Shown one piece after another: positions 7,149-16,054 of a DNA stretch of 43,383 bases. Location: positions 1-43,383 of the forward strand of contig JAEZGK010000005.1 of assembly GCA_023437365.1 (NCBI GenBank). Reading direction: 5' to 3'. The DNA is from Bacillota bacterium. Its GTDB lineage: Bacteria > Bacillota > Clostridia > Lachnospirales > Lachnospiraceae. How positions within the stretch are numbered: position 1 is the stretch's first letter; the number at the start of each line of letters is the position of its first letter. Below the pieces are notes generated by a model, which saw only the letters and a program-made list of their open reading frames with translations, ran no database searches and had not been told where the DNA came from. A program made the position numbers and the translations under genes.

Positions 7149-9789
7149 GAGCATCTCCTTTCCGCCCAAACAGAAGCATTCCTATCAGATACAGAAAGGA
7201 TAGTAACGAGATCAGAGCACCCTCCTTCAAGAACGGGGTCCGGTATCGAAGCTGTATTTGATGCTTCCCTTTGGATAAGGGAAGTGACATATACATGATA
7301 TTTCCTCTGCCGAGCTTTTTTTCCCGACCATCCACATAAGCTTTCCAGCCTCTGCTGTAAGGAATGGATAACAGCAGAATCCCCTTTCTGCTCAGTATGA
7401 TTTCTCCCTGAAGACTGTTATTGCCCGTCCTGATATTGGTCAAACTTTCCTTCCTGAGTTCCTGTATCCTGCTCTTGTACTGAAGCATATCCACATTATA
7501 GATGTCTATGCCCTCATAGCTAAAGTTCGTTGCTTCCGGAAAGATGAGCCTGATCCAGCTCTTCTTAGTCCTGCTGTAACCGGTATTCGCCAAATAATTC
7601 ACCTTTCCGAAATAGGAGCTCATATATTTGCTCCTGACGTTGATGTTTTTATGCTTTTCATTTTCTCCCCAAACGTGTATCGTCTGCATATCCAATTCGT
7701 TTTCATCTATGGATAAGCCGGTGAACCGCAGGTAGGTTTCTGCTTTGTCCTTACTTTCAAAGGTAAGTAACAGCTCTGCTTCCGGGCGCTTTACCTTTAT
7801 CTGCTCCTTTCCAAGCACCAGCCCGTCTGTCGAAACCTGATAGTCCAGCTGATGAATACCCGCACTCATATCCCGATTGCTGACTTTGGCATACTTACTG
7901 CCTTCTCCCAATACAACTGCATACAGGAGAGCATTTTGCTTTTCCAATGCATTCAACCGCTCATATTCTTCTTCCGGCAAATAATCATGATAAACATAAC
8001 CGATCGGAAGGGCATATTTATTCTGATAGAGGTAATAGTTCTTGCTGCCGATCTGTATCTGCTTCATCAGATTGTACCCATACGGCACCGCTCGCTTCAC
8101 AGTGGTAACAAAATATTTTACGCCGGCAATAGCATCAAGTATTGTCCGGCTATCCTGATTATCAATACGATATGCAGCTCTTTGATTCAGAAGCTCCAGT
8201 TGCTTATAGAAGTTGGTTATGCCTCCGTCCATAAGACTAAAGTAAGCTGAAACATCATTGTACCTCATAGGCAATGCCTCGTTTCTGATATTATCGCCGA
8301 AGGTTTCTATCCGAAATAAGCCTTCATCCTGAATGGAAGCAATTGCGGCAGCTTCTCCTCCAGAAAGCAGCTCCTCAATCTGTTTCTTCGTAATAAATTC
8401 CTCGACATAGCCTCCGAACTCAGCAGAATAAAATGCATATCCGTTAAAGCCAATGGATACAAAAAGTAACAGCGATAGGATGACCTGTTGTATCGCATTC
8501 ATACTCTTTTGCCGACGTTGCTGAAGCAGCAAAAGCAGAAGGACTGTAATCAGAAGGAAACAGAAAGTCAGCTTTACAATCTTCTTTGAAGCAAAAGCAA
8601 AGCTCAATACTCCATATCCCGCTACCCCCAGAAGCAGGAGCACCTTTTCCCATGGCCCAAGATGAAATATTTCCTCGTAGGTAACTGTGACAACCAGGGC
8701 AACCGCAAAAGACAGAAGGAAGCTCCAGCGGTTCGTGATATAGGCAAAGCCGTTCATGAAGTACCCGAAGGCCGGTACTGAGCATCCCAAAACAATCAGT
8801 AAAAAAATATACTTAAGCTTTGCATACCTTTTATTACAGAGAAGGATGACAAAGCTGACTGCTGTCAGAGTAGGAAAAGCAAGATCCATCCAATACCCGG
8901 GATCAACACCGGAGGCAAACACCCCCTGAAGCACAGAGATATAAAACCTCAAATTGTAGTGAAGGAAGCTGACCAAAGACTCTGCTTTGGAGTCCATACG
9001 TCCATTCTGCAGGAATGCATAAACAACCGGCAGAAAGATAATGGAAGCCATCAACATTCCTAATAAGTAATTGCTTCCAACCCGAAGCCCGAGAATTACC
9101 ATACCCAGAAGCTTATGCTTGTCCTGCTTTGAAAATGTTACAAGGTACCGGACCGTCACATAGACAAGTGATATCACGGTCAGAATGAAGAAAAAATAGA
9201 AATTACTGATCGCGCAGAGAAAAACCATCCCGATCAATAAATAAGGCTTCTTCCTGCGAAGCACTTCCTCGAGACCAATCAGCAGCAGCGGAAGATAAAT
9301 CATAGGGTTGAGGAAGTAGGGATGTCTGACTCCCGAATAAAAGGTATAGCCACAGAAAGTATAGATTAAGGCCCCCGGTATCCTTCCTCTCCCCGTCAGC
9401 CTCCAGTATCTGCAAAACAGCAAAAAGCTGATACCGATGAGATACAGCCGCAGCAAGATTAATCCATTATAGATAGCTGCCCCATTTCCTTGGTTCATAA
9501 ATATAGACAGTATGGCTAAGGGGTCTCCCAGCACGTAATAATGAAGGGTAGTGATCGTATCATAGCCCATGCCTACAGTAAAATCCACCATGGCAAAACC
9601 GGCTCCCGTAAGTAATCCTCTGAGTATCCTTCCGTAATACAGAAGGATCGGCAGATGCTGATTGATGCCATCCACACCCCATACAAAGGACTTCCCTTCT
9701 GCAAGAAAGGGAAAAAAGACAGCCGGCAACAGTATCAGAAAGGAAATGCTATATACAAAAAAGGTGTTGTTCAGAATTGTTCTCTTCAT
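7141..9789 (-). CDS. yfhO: YfhO-like multi-pass membrane glycosyltransferase
   Basis: 882 residues with about a dozen hydrophobic segments in the first half, a large extracytoplasmic region (about 480-850) and a last membrane helix ending LIGMLLFGRKGDAHG. The layout and size fit the YfhO (GT-C fold) family. In Bacillus subtilis, YfhO is thought to transfer a sugar from undecaprenyl phosphate to lipoteichoic acid on the outer surface. C-terminal features seen include SIPYSRGWKAYVDG and KGKHQIQLRYRTP, found in this family. The ribosome binding site AGGAGGTGA precedes the ATG. It lies between the gtrA-like and GT2 genes in one operon. Confidence 0.85.
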   Translation of the reverse strand: MKRTILNNTFFVYSISFLILLPAVFFPFLAEGKSFVWGVDGINQHLPILLYYGRILRGLLTGAGFAMVDFTVGMGYDTITTLHYYVLGDPLAILSIFMNQGNGAAIYNGLILLRLYLIGISFLLFCRYWRLTGRGRIPGALIYTFCGYTFYSGVRHPYFLNPMIYLPLLLIGLEEVLRRKKPYLLIGMVFLCAISNFYFFFILTVISLVYVTVRYLVTFSKQDKHKLLGMVILGLRVGSNYLLGMLMASIIFLPVVYAFLQNGRMDSKAESLVSFLHYNLRFYISVLQGVFASGVDPGYWMDLAFPTLTAVSFVILLCNKRYAKLKYIFLLIVLGCSVPAFGYFMNGFAYITNRWSFLLSFAVALVVTVTYEEIFHLGPWEKVLLLLGVAGYGVLSFAFASKKIVKLTFCFLLITVLLLLLLQQRRQKSMNAIQQVILSLLLFVSIGFNGYAFYSAEFGGYVEEFITKKQIEELLSGGEAAAIASIQDEGLFRIETFGDNIRNEALPMRYNDVSAYFSLMDGGITNFYKQLELLNQRAAYRIDNQDSRTILDAIAGVKYFVTTVKRAVPYGYNLMKQIQIGSKNYYLYQNKYALPIGYVYHDYLPEEEYERLNALEKQNALLYAVVLGEGSKYAKVSNRDMSAGIHQLDYQVSTDGLVLGKEQIKVKRPEAELLLTFESKDKAETYLRFTGLSIDENELDMQTIHVWGENEKHKNINVRSKYMSSYFGKVNYLANTGYSRTKKSWIRLIFPEATNFSYEGIDIYNVDMLQYKSRIQELRKESLTNIRTGNNSLQGEIILSRKGILLLSIPYSRGWKAYVDGREKKLGRGNIMYMSLPLSKGKHQIQLRYRTPFLKEGALISLLSFLYLIGMLLFGRKGDAHG

Positions 9790-9798
9790 GTTCCCAAC

Positions 9799-10206
9799 TC
9801 ACCTCCTACGCACATGTTGTCGAAATATGAAAATCTTACTGGCAGCATAATTTAGCACTATGATAAGAATATTTGAGATGATCTTCATCATGAGATCCGG
9901 GTAATGAAGCAGTTTCACAAAACAATACATGATGAGAACATCCAACAGTCCGGTCAGCAGCCTGCAACCTGCAAAGAAGACAAATTCCGCAGTGATTGAT
10001 GCAAAGGACCTGTTCTTACTATGGAATACCATTGTTCGATTCGTGATATAAGCAAAAACGATTGCTATCCACCAGGCCAGCAAAGTGCTCACTGTTACCC
10101 CAAGCCTAAGCTGTCTGGTACTAAGATAATAAGCAAAAATATTGACAAGTGTAGTACAACCGCCAAAGAATACATATAGAATTACAGCCTTATACTTTTG
10201 ATACAT
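9799..10206 (-). CDS. GtrA/GtcA family membrane protein (putative lipid-sugar flippase)
   Basis: 135 residues with four hydrophobic helices; FFGGCTTLVNIFAYYL and AWWIAIVFAYITNRTMVF are the typical GtrA-family signatures. These proteins are thought to flip undecaprenyl-phosphate-linked sugars across the membrane. First gene of a tight three-gene operon with yfhO nine bases downstream and the GT2 gene after it, which together give synthesis, flipping and transfer. Ribosome binding site GGAG. The 200 bases upstream show no convincing promoter to me. Confidence 0.85.
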   Translation of the reverse strand: MYQKYKAVILYVFFGGCTTLVNIFAYYLSTRQLRLGVTVSTLLAWWIAIVFAYITNRTMVFHSKNRSFASITAEFVFFAGCRLLTGLLDVLIMYCFVKLLHYPDLMMKIISNILIIVLNYAASKIFIFRQHVRRR

Positions 10207-10406
10207 TTGATCTCCGTTTTACGAATTATTTATCCTTTTTTGCACTATATATGAAGTTTTAGCAATTCTTACTGTTTTATACGACAAATTGAAAATCAAG
10301 AGAGTTAAGGCATTCATGCTGCCTCATGCTTATCAGCTGAATACCTTATTCATTGACCGGTGTGAAAATGTACCCGCAGGAAGAAGATTAGATTAATACA
10401 TATAAT

Positions 10407-10497
10407 AAAAGAAGAGATTACTATTGTAATATGATCTCTAACATCGGGAAGCTCCTTATGTTTAGAGTATATTGCAATAGTAATCTCCTCTTTTTTA
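10407..10497. terminator. Long bidirectional terminator hairpin
   Basis: Two arms of about 37 bases (10407-10444 and 10458-10497) pair almost perfectly around a 13-base loop. The plus-strand end runs into TTTTTT, and the minus-strand end into TTTTATTATA. It lies downstream of the methyltransferase gene and upstream of the gtrA-like gene. The stem is far longer than a usual terminator. The rest of the gap (10207-10406) holds nothing I can name. Confidence 0.75.
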
Positions 10498-10516
10498 TCT
10501 TATCAAGAAATAATTT

Positions 10517-11380
10517 TTACTTTTCCCAGCGTCCGCTTGCTCCACAGGGAAGCACCAGTCCATTCTCCGTTACAGGGAGTCCAATCTCATCCGCTGTCAC
10601 CTTACCGCCAAATTTATGCTTCAACTCAGTTGAAAGCATATAAGAAAGTACTCCTGCCTGCAGACCAGTGGTATAAGAATTCAACAGGAAGAATAACGGC
10701 TCGTCCGACAACAGCCTTGTACAAAGCTGTATAAAGGGATGGATGCTGTCCTCAATCTTCCAGATCTCGCCTTTGGGGCCTCTGCCATAGGAAGGCGGGT
10801 CCATGATGATAGCATCATATCTGCTTTCCCTCCGAATTTCCCGTTCCACGAACTTGACGCAATCATCTACGATATATCTGATCGGTGCATCAGCAAGTCC
10901 TGAGGCTGCTGCATTTTCCTTTGCCCAGGTTACCATACCCTTGGAGGCGTCTACATGGGTTACCGCGGCCCCAGCCTTAGCTGCCGCCAGAGTAGCTCCT
11001 CCGGTGTAGGCAAACAGGTTCAGCACCTTGATCTGCCTTCCCTTGGTACTCTTGATTTTCTCAGAAAACCAGTCCCAATTCACAGCCTGCTCCGGGAACA
11101 AGCCTGTATGCTTGAAGCTGAAGGGCTGCAGATGAAAGGTCAGATCCTTGTAGGATATCTCCCATTGCTTCGGCAAATCAAAGAATTCCCATTCGCCCCC
11201 GCCCTTAGTGCTTCTATGGTAATGGGCATTCGGCTTCCTCCAACCTTTATTCTGTTGAGGTGTGTCCCAGATTACCTGTGGATCCGGTCTTACCAGAATA
11301 TAGTTTCCCCACCGTTCCAGCTTTTCTCCCTTTGCGGCATCTATTACCTCATAATCCTTCCAATCACCAGCAATCCACAT
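10517..11380 (-). CDS. Class I SAM-dependent methyltransferase (RlmI/RlmK-like)
   Basis: 287 residues. A small N-terminal beta domain (WIAGDWKDYEVIDAAKGEKLERWG) leads to a Rossmann fold with KVLNLFAYTGGATLAAAKAGA as the SAM-binding motif I, THVDASKGMVTWA as motif II and IIMDPPSYGRGPKGEIW as the catalytic DPPSYGRG motif of the COG1092-type rRNA (cytosine or guanine) methyltransferases. The substrate is probably 23S rRNA but is not proven. The frame opens upstream to 11455, but GGAGG sits six bases before the ATG at 11380 and the family begins with MWIA, so that start is used. Confidence 0.8.
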   Translation of the reverse strand: MWIAGDWKDYEVIDAAKGEKLERWGNYILVRPDPQVIWDTPQQNKGWRKPNAHYHRSTKGGGEWEFFDLPKQWEISYKDLTFHLQPFSFKHTGLFPEQAVNWDWFSEKIKSTKGRQIKVLNLFAYTGGATLAAAKAGAAVTHVDASKGMVTWAKENAAASGLADAPIRYIVDDCVKFVEREIRRESRYDAIIMDPPSYGRGPKGEIWKIEDSIHPFIQLCTRLLSDEPLFFLLNSYTTGLQAGVLSYMLSTELKHKFGGKVTADEIGLPVTENGLVLPCGASGRWEK

Positions 11381-11602
11381 AGAAACCTCCATACGCCTGT
11401 TTACAGGCCTTCTAATAAAAAGCGAATGTAGCTCTCGAGCTTTATCATAGTTCATTCTTCAGATCTGACATTGCTTCGCAGCATCTCGAAATATTATTAT
11501 AAACCAGGATTATACGAAACACAACCTATATTCAATAGATCGTACTTCTCTTTTCCACGGCCGGCATTTAGCATCCTCTTATGATTCTAACTGTATTTTA
11601 AC

Positions 11603-11637
11603 TTGACGTTACAGGTATTTAATAATAAACTTATAAT
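11603..11637 (+). promoter_or_regulatory. Probable promoter region of the pspA cluster
   Basis: A perfect TATAAT (11632-11637) lies 74 bases before the pspA ATG. The best -35 TTGACG (11603-11608) is 23 bp away, too far; TTACAG at 17 bp is weak. The promoter may be regulated or use another sigma factor. Nothing else is recognised in 11381-11602. Confidence 0.4.
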
Positions 11638-11710
11638 TGTATACAAGGAACAGAGAAGCCTTATTAAATGGGCTTCTGAGAATAAATATAAGATATGGAG
11701 GAGTATTATC

Positions 11711-12385
11711 ATGGGTATATTAACAAGATTCAAGGACATCATGTCCAGCAACATCAATGCACTGCTTGATAAAGCAGAGGACCCCGAGAAAATGATTGAT
11801 CAGTGTCTTCGTAATCTGAATTCCGATCTTGGCAAGGTAAAGTCTGAGACAGCGACCATCATGGCAGAAGAACAGAGAGCCAAAAGAGCATTTGACGAAT
11901 GCAGCGAAGAGATCAATAAAATGCAGGCTTATGCAGTGAAAGCACTTGAAGCAAATAATGAAGCCGATGCAAGAAAATTTCTGGAGCAGAAAGCAGCCCT
12001 GTCCGCTAAGTTACCCGGACTTCAGGAAGCATATAATTTGGCTCATACCAATGCAACCCATATGCGTGAGATGCATGATAAATTAGTCGATGATATCAAC
12101 GAACTCGAGTCTCGTAAGGATATGATCAAGGGTAAGCTTGCTGTTGCCAAGACTCAGGAGCGGATTAACCGTATGGGTGACTCCGTTGTGAGTGCCAATA
12201 ACTCCATCGCAAGCTTTAAAAAATATGAAGAGATGGCAGACAAAGCGCTTGATAAAGCCAATGCCATGGCAGAGCTCAACCGCTCCTCTTCCGATCAGAC
12301 GATTGAAGACCTCACTGCAAAGTACGATAGTAATTCCAGTGTGGATGATGAGCTGGCTGCATTAAAGGCAAGCATGAATAAGTAA
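11711..12385 (+). CDS. pspA: PspA/IM30 (ESCRT-III-like) membrane-stress protein
   Basis: 224 residues, nearly all predicted helix: MGILTRFKDIMSSNINALLDKAEDPEKMIDQ is the classic PspA amphipathic start, followed by long coiled coils through about residue 190 and a short acidic-serine tail DLTAKYDSNSSVDDELAALK. PspA assembles on damaged cytoplasmic membranes. The frame opens at 11603, but GGAGGAG before the ATG at 11711 and the family N-terminus fix the start. It heads a cluster in the order pspA-ydjG-ydjH-ydjI, matching ydjFGHI of B. subtilis. Confidence 0.93.
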   Translation: MGILTRFKDIMSSNINALLDKAEDPEKMIDQCLRNLNSDLGKVKSETATIMAEEQRAKRAFDECSEEINKMQAYAVKALEANNEADARKFLEQKAALSAKLPGLQEAYNLAHTNATHMREMHDKLVDDINELESRKDMIKGKLAVAKTQERINRMGDSVVSANNSIASFKKYEEMADKALDKANAMAELNRSSSDQTIEDLTAKYDSNSSVDDELAALKASMNK

Positions 12386-12407
12386 TCTATAGCTAGATCT
12401 GGAGATT

Positions 12408-12452
12408 AAATGTCCGCAGACAAATCAGACAACTGCTGATCTGCGGACATTT
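12408..12452 (+). terminator. Stem-loop after pspA (partial terminator or processing site)
   Basis: A perfect 13-bp inverted repeat, AAATGTCCGCAGA and TCTGCGGACATTT, around a 19-base loop. No U-run follows, so it may stabilise pspA mRNA or reduce read-through into ydjG. Confidence 0.5.
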
Positions 12453-12560
12453 GTCAGGTATAGTAGGAAACGAAAGAAGAATTGCCTTCACCTGGGAAGA
12501 ACTGCGAAGGTTCTCAACGTAATTTATCATGCATAAATCTACGCTTGTGGTGCTCACTCC

Positions 12561-12590
12561 TTGTTCTTACAGACTTTTCATAGGTATATA
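12561..12590 (+). promoter_or_regulatory. Possible internal promoter before ydjG
   Basis: TTGTTC (12561-12566), an 18-bp spacer and TATATA (12585-12590) upstream of the ydjG ribosome binding site GGGAGGA. Weak match. Confidence 0.35.
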
Positions 12591-12618
12591 GTTTAACTTC
12601 ATAGGGAGGATTTGAATA

Positions 12619-13761
12619 ATGTCCACTGTTGTTCACTATAAATGTCCCAATTGTGGGTCAGATATGGCTTTTGACACTCAGACCGGACTGCTTCGCTGCG
12701 GAAGCTGCGGACGGACGGATAATATCGAGAACATACCCAGTCCTGGGGAAAACGAGGATGAAACCATCCATTACGATGCGGATGATGATGATATCAATGC
12801 CGCTAACTCCGGCTTCGACAATGACTATGCCGATGCTAACGATTCCGATGAACCGAGTAACCACTCCACCTTCAATGAAGGAGAAGCCCACGAATACCAT
12901 TGTAATAACTGCGGTGCGATACTGATTGCAGAAGCGAATACCGCAGCCACCACCTGTGGCTTCTGTGGAGCGGGTGTCGTATTAAGCGATCGCTTAAGCG
13001 GAAGCCTGGCTCCCGCGAAGGTTATTCCCTTTTCCATCAGTAAGGAACAGGCTCAGGAAGCCTTTGTCAAATGGTGCCGAAAGGGTCTGCTGACTCCGAA
13101 GGATTTTATGACTGCGGACAGAATAAAAAACATTACCGGGCTCTATGTACCCTTCTGGCTCTATGACATCAATGGACGAGGGGAAGCCGAAGCTACCTGC
13201 ACCAGAGTTCGCACGTATTCCGACAGTAACTGGATCTATACGGAGACCAAATATTATAATGTCTACCGTAAGGTTGATTTGAACTATAGCCGTATTCCCT
13301 GTGATGCTTCCCGCAAGATGGAGGATCACATGATGGATAAGCTGGAGCCTTATTCCTACGAGAACTTAAAGGATTTTAATATGCCTTATCTCGCGGGCTA
13401 TATCGCCGAAAAATATGATTTTACGGACGAGGATATGCTGCCGCGAATCAAAGAAAGAGTCGGCGGTTACGTAGATAATTATTTGAGCTCCACGATCAGC
13501 GGATACTCCTCCGTGATGTATCGCCGCAAGGACATCAATATCCGCAAGAAGCATGCCGATTATACACTGATGCCCGTATGGATGGTATGCTATGATTACC
13601 GTCAGGCAGAGCATATCTTTCTCATGAACGGACAGACCGGCAAGATTATTGGTAAGCCTCCGCTGAGTAAGGCTAAGCTATTCAGTTGGTTTGCAGGGGT
13701 CAGTGTAAGCTGCTTTGCTCTCTTTCGCATCATCACTATCGTAGGAGGTATGCTGTCATGA
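12619..13761 (+). CDS. ydjG: YdjG-like double zinc-ribbon membrane protein
   Basis: 380 residues. Two N-terminal zinc ribbons: CPNCGSDM...CGSCG (cysteines 9, 12, 27, 30) and a second CNNCG...CGFCG (about 94-115), joined by a very acidic linker with DDDD and NDYADANDSDE stretches. A conserved middle domain follows (about 130-340), and a hydrophobic C-terminal segment (about 357-379) anchors it in the membrane. In B. subtilis YdjG with YdjH recruits PspA to the membrane. The ATG follows GGGAGGATTTGAATA. Its stop overlaps the ydjH start (ATGA). Confidence 0.85.
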   Translation: MSTVVHYKCPNCGSDMAFDTQTGLLRCGSCGRTDNIENIPSPGENEDETIHYDADDDDINAANSGFDNDYADANDSDEPSNHSTFNEGEAHEYHCNNCGAILIAEANTAATTCGFCGAGVVLSDRLSGSLAPAKVIPFSISKEQAQEAFVKWCRKGLLTPKDFMTADRIKNITGLYVPFWLYDINGRGEAEATCTRVRTYSDSNWIYTETKYYNVYRKVDLNYSRIPCDASRKMEDHMMDKLEPYSYENLKDFNMPYLAGYIAEKYDFTDEDMLPRIKERVGGYVDNYLSSTISGYSSVMYRRKDINIRKKHADYTLMPVWMVCYDYRQAEHIFLMNGQTGKIIGKPPLSKAKLFSWFAGVSVSCFALFRIITIVGGMLS

Positions 13762-14678
13762 AGAAGTTAAACAATCATAAAATCCTGCCTCTGCTGGCAG
13801 TATTCATGCTCGCCGTATCCGTATGCTTTATTCATCCCATTCCGGCATATGCGGCGGACACCTCCGATCAAAAGGTAACCCAATATATCTATGATGAAGC
13901 CGGTCTGCTCTCCTCCTCCGAATCAGAAGAGCTGGAACAGAAATGCATCGATTCCGGTGATGCCGCAGGGGTAGAGATCATGATCTTAACTCATAATGAT
14001 CCAAATGCATTGTATGCCGAGGATTATATAGAGGATTTCGAAGATCAGCTGCCGGTGGGCGACCGAGTCTATCTGCTGGTGGATATGAGCAACCGCGTTG
14101 TATTTATGGAGGGCTACGGAGCCGCCGAGACCTATATCCATTCCAAAAGAATAGATATCATCATTGAGGAAATCACACCTTACCTCTCCGACGGAGATTA
14201 TTATGATGCTTTTTCCATATACATCGATCGTTCTGCCGCATATATGGGTGATGATTCTGAGATTAATACCGATCACGACTATAGTGTCGGGACTCCGCAG
14301 AACAGCGACCCCAATGCCCCGTATTATGATGAAACCTGGCCTGATAATTACGGAACGACTCAGAATACCACTAAGAATCTGGTAGCAAATATCTGGGTTC
14401 AGCTGCTTGCAGCAATCATCATCGGTATTATCACTGTATCCGTCATGGCCCTCCGCTCTGGCGGCAAAATGACAGCAGGTGGTGCCACCTATATGGATCA
14501 GAATCAATCCGGTCTGATCGGACGAAGAGATGATTATATCCGCACCCAGGTCACCAGAGTACCGAAGCCAAAGGATAATCCAAACAAGCATGCCGGAGGA
14601 GGCTTCAATGCAGGAGGTTTCCGTGGCGGGTCCTCTATGGGCGGACGCTCCCACAGTTCCGGAGGCGGAAGGTTCTAG
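13758..14678 (+). CDS. ydjH: YdjH-like TPM-domain membrane protein
   Basis: 306 residues. A signal-like segment (about 9-35) ends at PAYAADT, then a TPM domain (about 45-185) starting VTQYIYDEAGLLSSSESEEL, a membrane helix WVQLLAAIIIGIITVSVMAL (about 212-232) and a Gly/Ser/Arg-rich tail ending GGRSHSSGGGRF. The domain faces the outside of the membrane. The start at 13758 overlaps the ydjG stop by four bases and has GGAGGT upstream; a longer frame from 13686 is less likely. Works with YdjG as a PspA membrane anchor by analogy with B. subtilis. Confidence 0.87.
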   Translation: MKKLNNHKILPLLAVFMLAVSVCFIHPIPAYAADTSDQKVTQYIYDEAGLLSSSESEELEQKCIDSGDAAGVEIMILTHNDPNALYAEDYIEDFEDQLPVGDRVYLLVDMSNRVVFMEGYGAAETYIHSKRIDIIIEEITPYLSDGDYYDAFSIYIDRSAAYMGDDSEINTDHDYSVGTPQNSDPNAPYYDETWPDNYGTTQNTTKNLVANIWVQLLAAIIIGIITVSVMALRSGGKMTAGGATYMDQNQSGLIGRRDDYIRTQVTRVPKPKDNPNKHAGGGFNAGGFRGGSSMGGRSHSSGGGRF

Positions 14679-14745
14679 TAGCTATCATATAAATATTAAT
14701 ATATAATGAAAAGTGTAAGCAATCAAACTTATGGAGGAAATCAAT

Positions 14746-15702
14746 ATGGGCTTATTTTCAAAGCAATTTGCAAATGTAGTTGAATGGCAGGAATTCCGTG
14801 ACGACATGATTTTCTACAAATGGAGCAATGATGAGATTAAGAAGGGCAGCCGACTTATTATCCGTCCTGGGCAGGATGCGATATTTCTCTACAACGGAAA
14901 GATTGAGGGTATCTTCAAGGATGAAGGAGATTATGATATTGAATCTCAGATCATTCCCTTCCTCTCTACATTAAAGGGATTCAAATTCGGTTTCAACAGC
15001 GGTATCCGTGCAGAGGTACTTTTCATCAATACAAAGGAGTTTCAGGTAAAATGGGGTACCCAGAATGCCATCAATATTCCTGTACAGCAGCTTCCCGGCG
15101 GTATGCCGATCCGTGCCTTCGGTACCTTTACCTTCAAGGTGGCTGATTATGTCAAGCTGATTGATAAGATTGCCGGTGTGAAGCAATCCTACAATGTAGA
15201 AGACGTCAGACTGCGTATCGTAGCAATCCTCGATCAGCTTCTGATGAAATGGATCTCCAAAGAAGGCAAGGATATGTTCAATCTGCAAGCGAACTCCTTC
15301 GATATCTCGAATGGTATCCGTACTGACCTTGACATGCAGCTTTTTGATTCCGGACTCTCCATTACTGCCTTCAATATCATGAGCTTTACTTACCCTGAGG
15401 AAATCCAGTCGATGATCAATAAGAACGCTTCTCACTCAATGGTCGGTGATGTGAACCGTTATCAGCAGATAGAGCTGACCAACGGCATGGCCTCAGGTAA
15501 GATGAGCGGTGGCGGTGTAGCCTCTGACATGGCTGGCATGATGATGGGTATGAATGCTGCCAATCAGATGATGAAAAACATGAACCAGGCAGCGGATAAT
15601 TCCGCTCCTGCACAAGGTGCAAAGCCAAACTTCTGCCCGAATTGCGGTGCAAAAACCGAAGGTGCGAATTTCTGCCCGAACTGCGGTCAGAAGCTGGCAT
15701 AA
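14746..15702 (+). CDS. ydjI: YdjI-like SPFH protein with C-terminal zinc ribbon
   Basis: 318 residues. The SPFH/virion-core-like domain spans about 20-230 (RLIIRPGQDAIFLYNGKIEG, then PVQQLPGGMPIRAFGTFTFK), followed by a Gly/Met-rich linker and the zinc ribbon FCPNCGAKTEGANFCPNCGQ at the C-terminus. It is thought to organise membrane microdomains or PspA assemblies. The ATG at 14746 follows GGAGG. It is separated from ydjH by 67 bases and closes the cluster, with a terminator after it. Confidence 0.88.
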   Translation: MGLFSKQFANVVEWQEFRDDMIFYKWSNDEIKKGSRLIIRPGQDAIFLYNGKIEGIFKDEGDYDIESQIIPFLSTLKGFKFGFNSGIRAEVLFINTKEFQVKWGTQNAINIPVQQLPGGMPIRAFGTFTFKVADYVKLIDKIAGVKQSYNVEDVRLRIVAILDQLLMKWISKEGKDMFNLQANSFDISNGIRTDLDMQLFDSGLSITAFNIMSFTYPEEIQSMINKNASHSMVGDVNRYQQIELTNGMASGKMSGGGVASDMAGMMMGMNAANQMMKNMNQAADNSAPAQGAKPNFCPNCGAKTEGANFCPNCGQKLA

Positions 15703-15731
15703 GGTAACACTATTTTATAATAAAACATTCT

Positions 15732-15766
15732 ACAGAGGGTGCTGCTGCATCCTCTGTATTTTATTT
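15732..15766 (+). terminator. Terminator of the pspA-ydjGHI cluster
   Basis: ACAGAGG...TGC-TGCT-GCA...CCTCTGT hairpin (15732-15757) followed by ATTTTATTTC. Confidence 0.8.
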
Positions 15767-15785
15767 CAATTCTTAATTACTTTAA

Positions 15786-15919
15786 GAGTTTCAGAATATA
15801 TCCTATAGCATTTCTCGAACTGTATATTTAGAGGTTCAGAATGAAGCCTATAACAGTTCTCGAATGTATATTTTGAGTTTAAGAATGAAGCCTATAATAT
15901 TTTTCGAATTGTATATTTG
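15786..15919. repeat. Three tandem copies of a 44-45-nt unit
   Basis: Units lie at 15786-15830, 15831-15874 and 15875-15919. Each begins GAGTTTCAGAAT or close to it, has CCTATA in the middle and ends TCGAA-TGTATATTT. Copies 2 and 3 are the most alike. Between the ydjI terminator and the nitroreductase promoter; no coding potential. Confidence 0.8.
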
Positions 15920-15980
15920 GAACATCGGAATTACCCCTGTCTTTAGAGAAGAATGCTTCGAAGAATTACTATTACATTTT

Positions 15981-16021
15981 GCAAACAAATGTTTGCTTTA
16001 TTTAGTACTATATGGTACAAT
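15981..16021 (+). promoter_or_regulatory. Nitroreductase promoter with overlapping operator-like repeats
   Basis: TTGCTT (15993-15998), a 17-bp spacer and TACAAT (16016-16021). The -35 is overlapped by the inverted repeat GCAAACAAATGTTTGC (15981-15996), and the spacer holds GTAC-N6-GTAC. Both could be repressor sites. Confidence 0.65.
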
Positions 16022-16054
16022 ATGATTATTCTAACAACAGAGGGGAGTTTTATC

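Noticed and set aside
13986..14654. 222-residue frame antisense to ydjH
   Set aside because: Shadow frame opposite a clear TPM-domain gene, without a family match or binding site.
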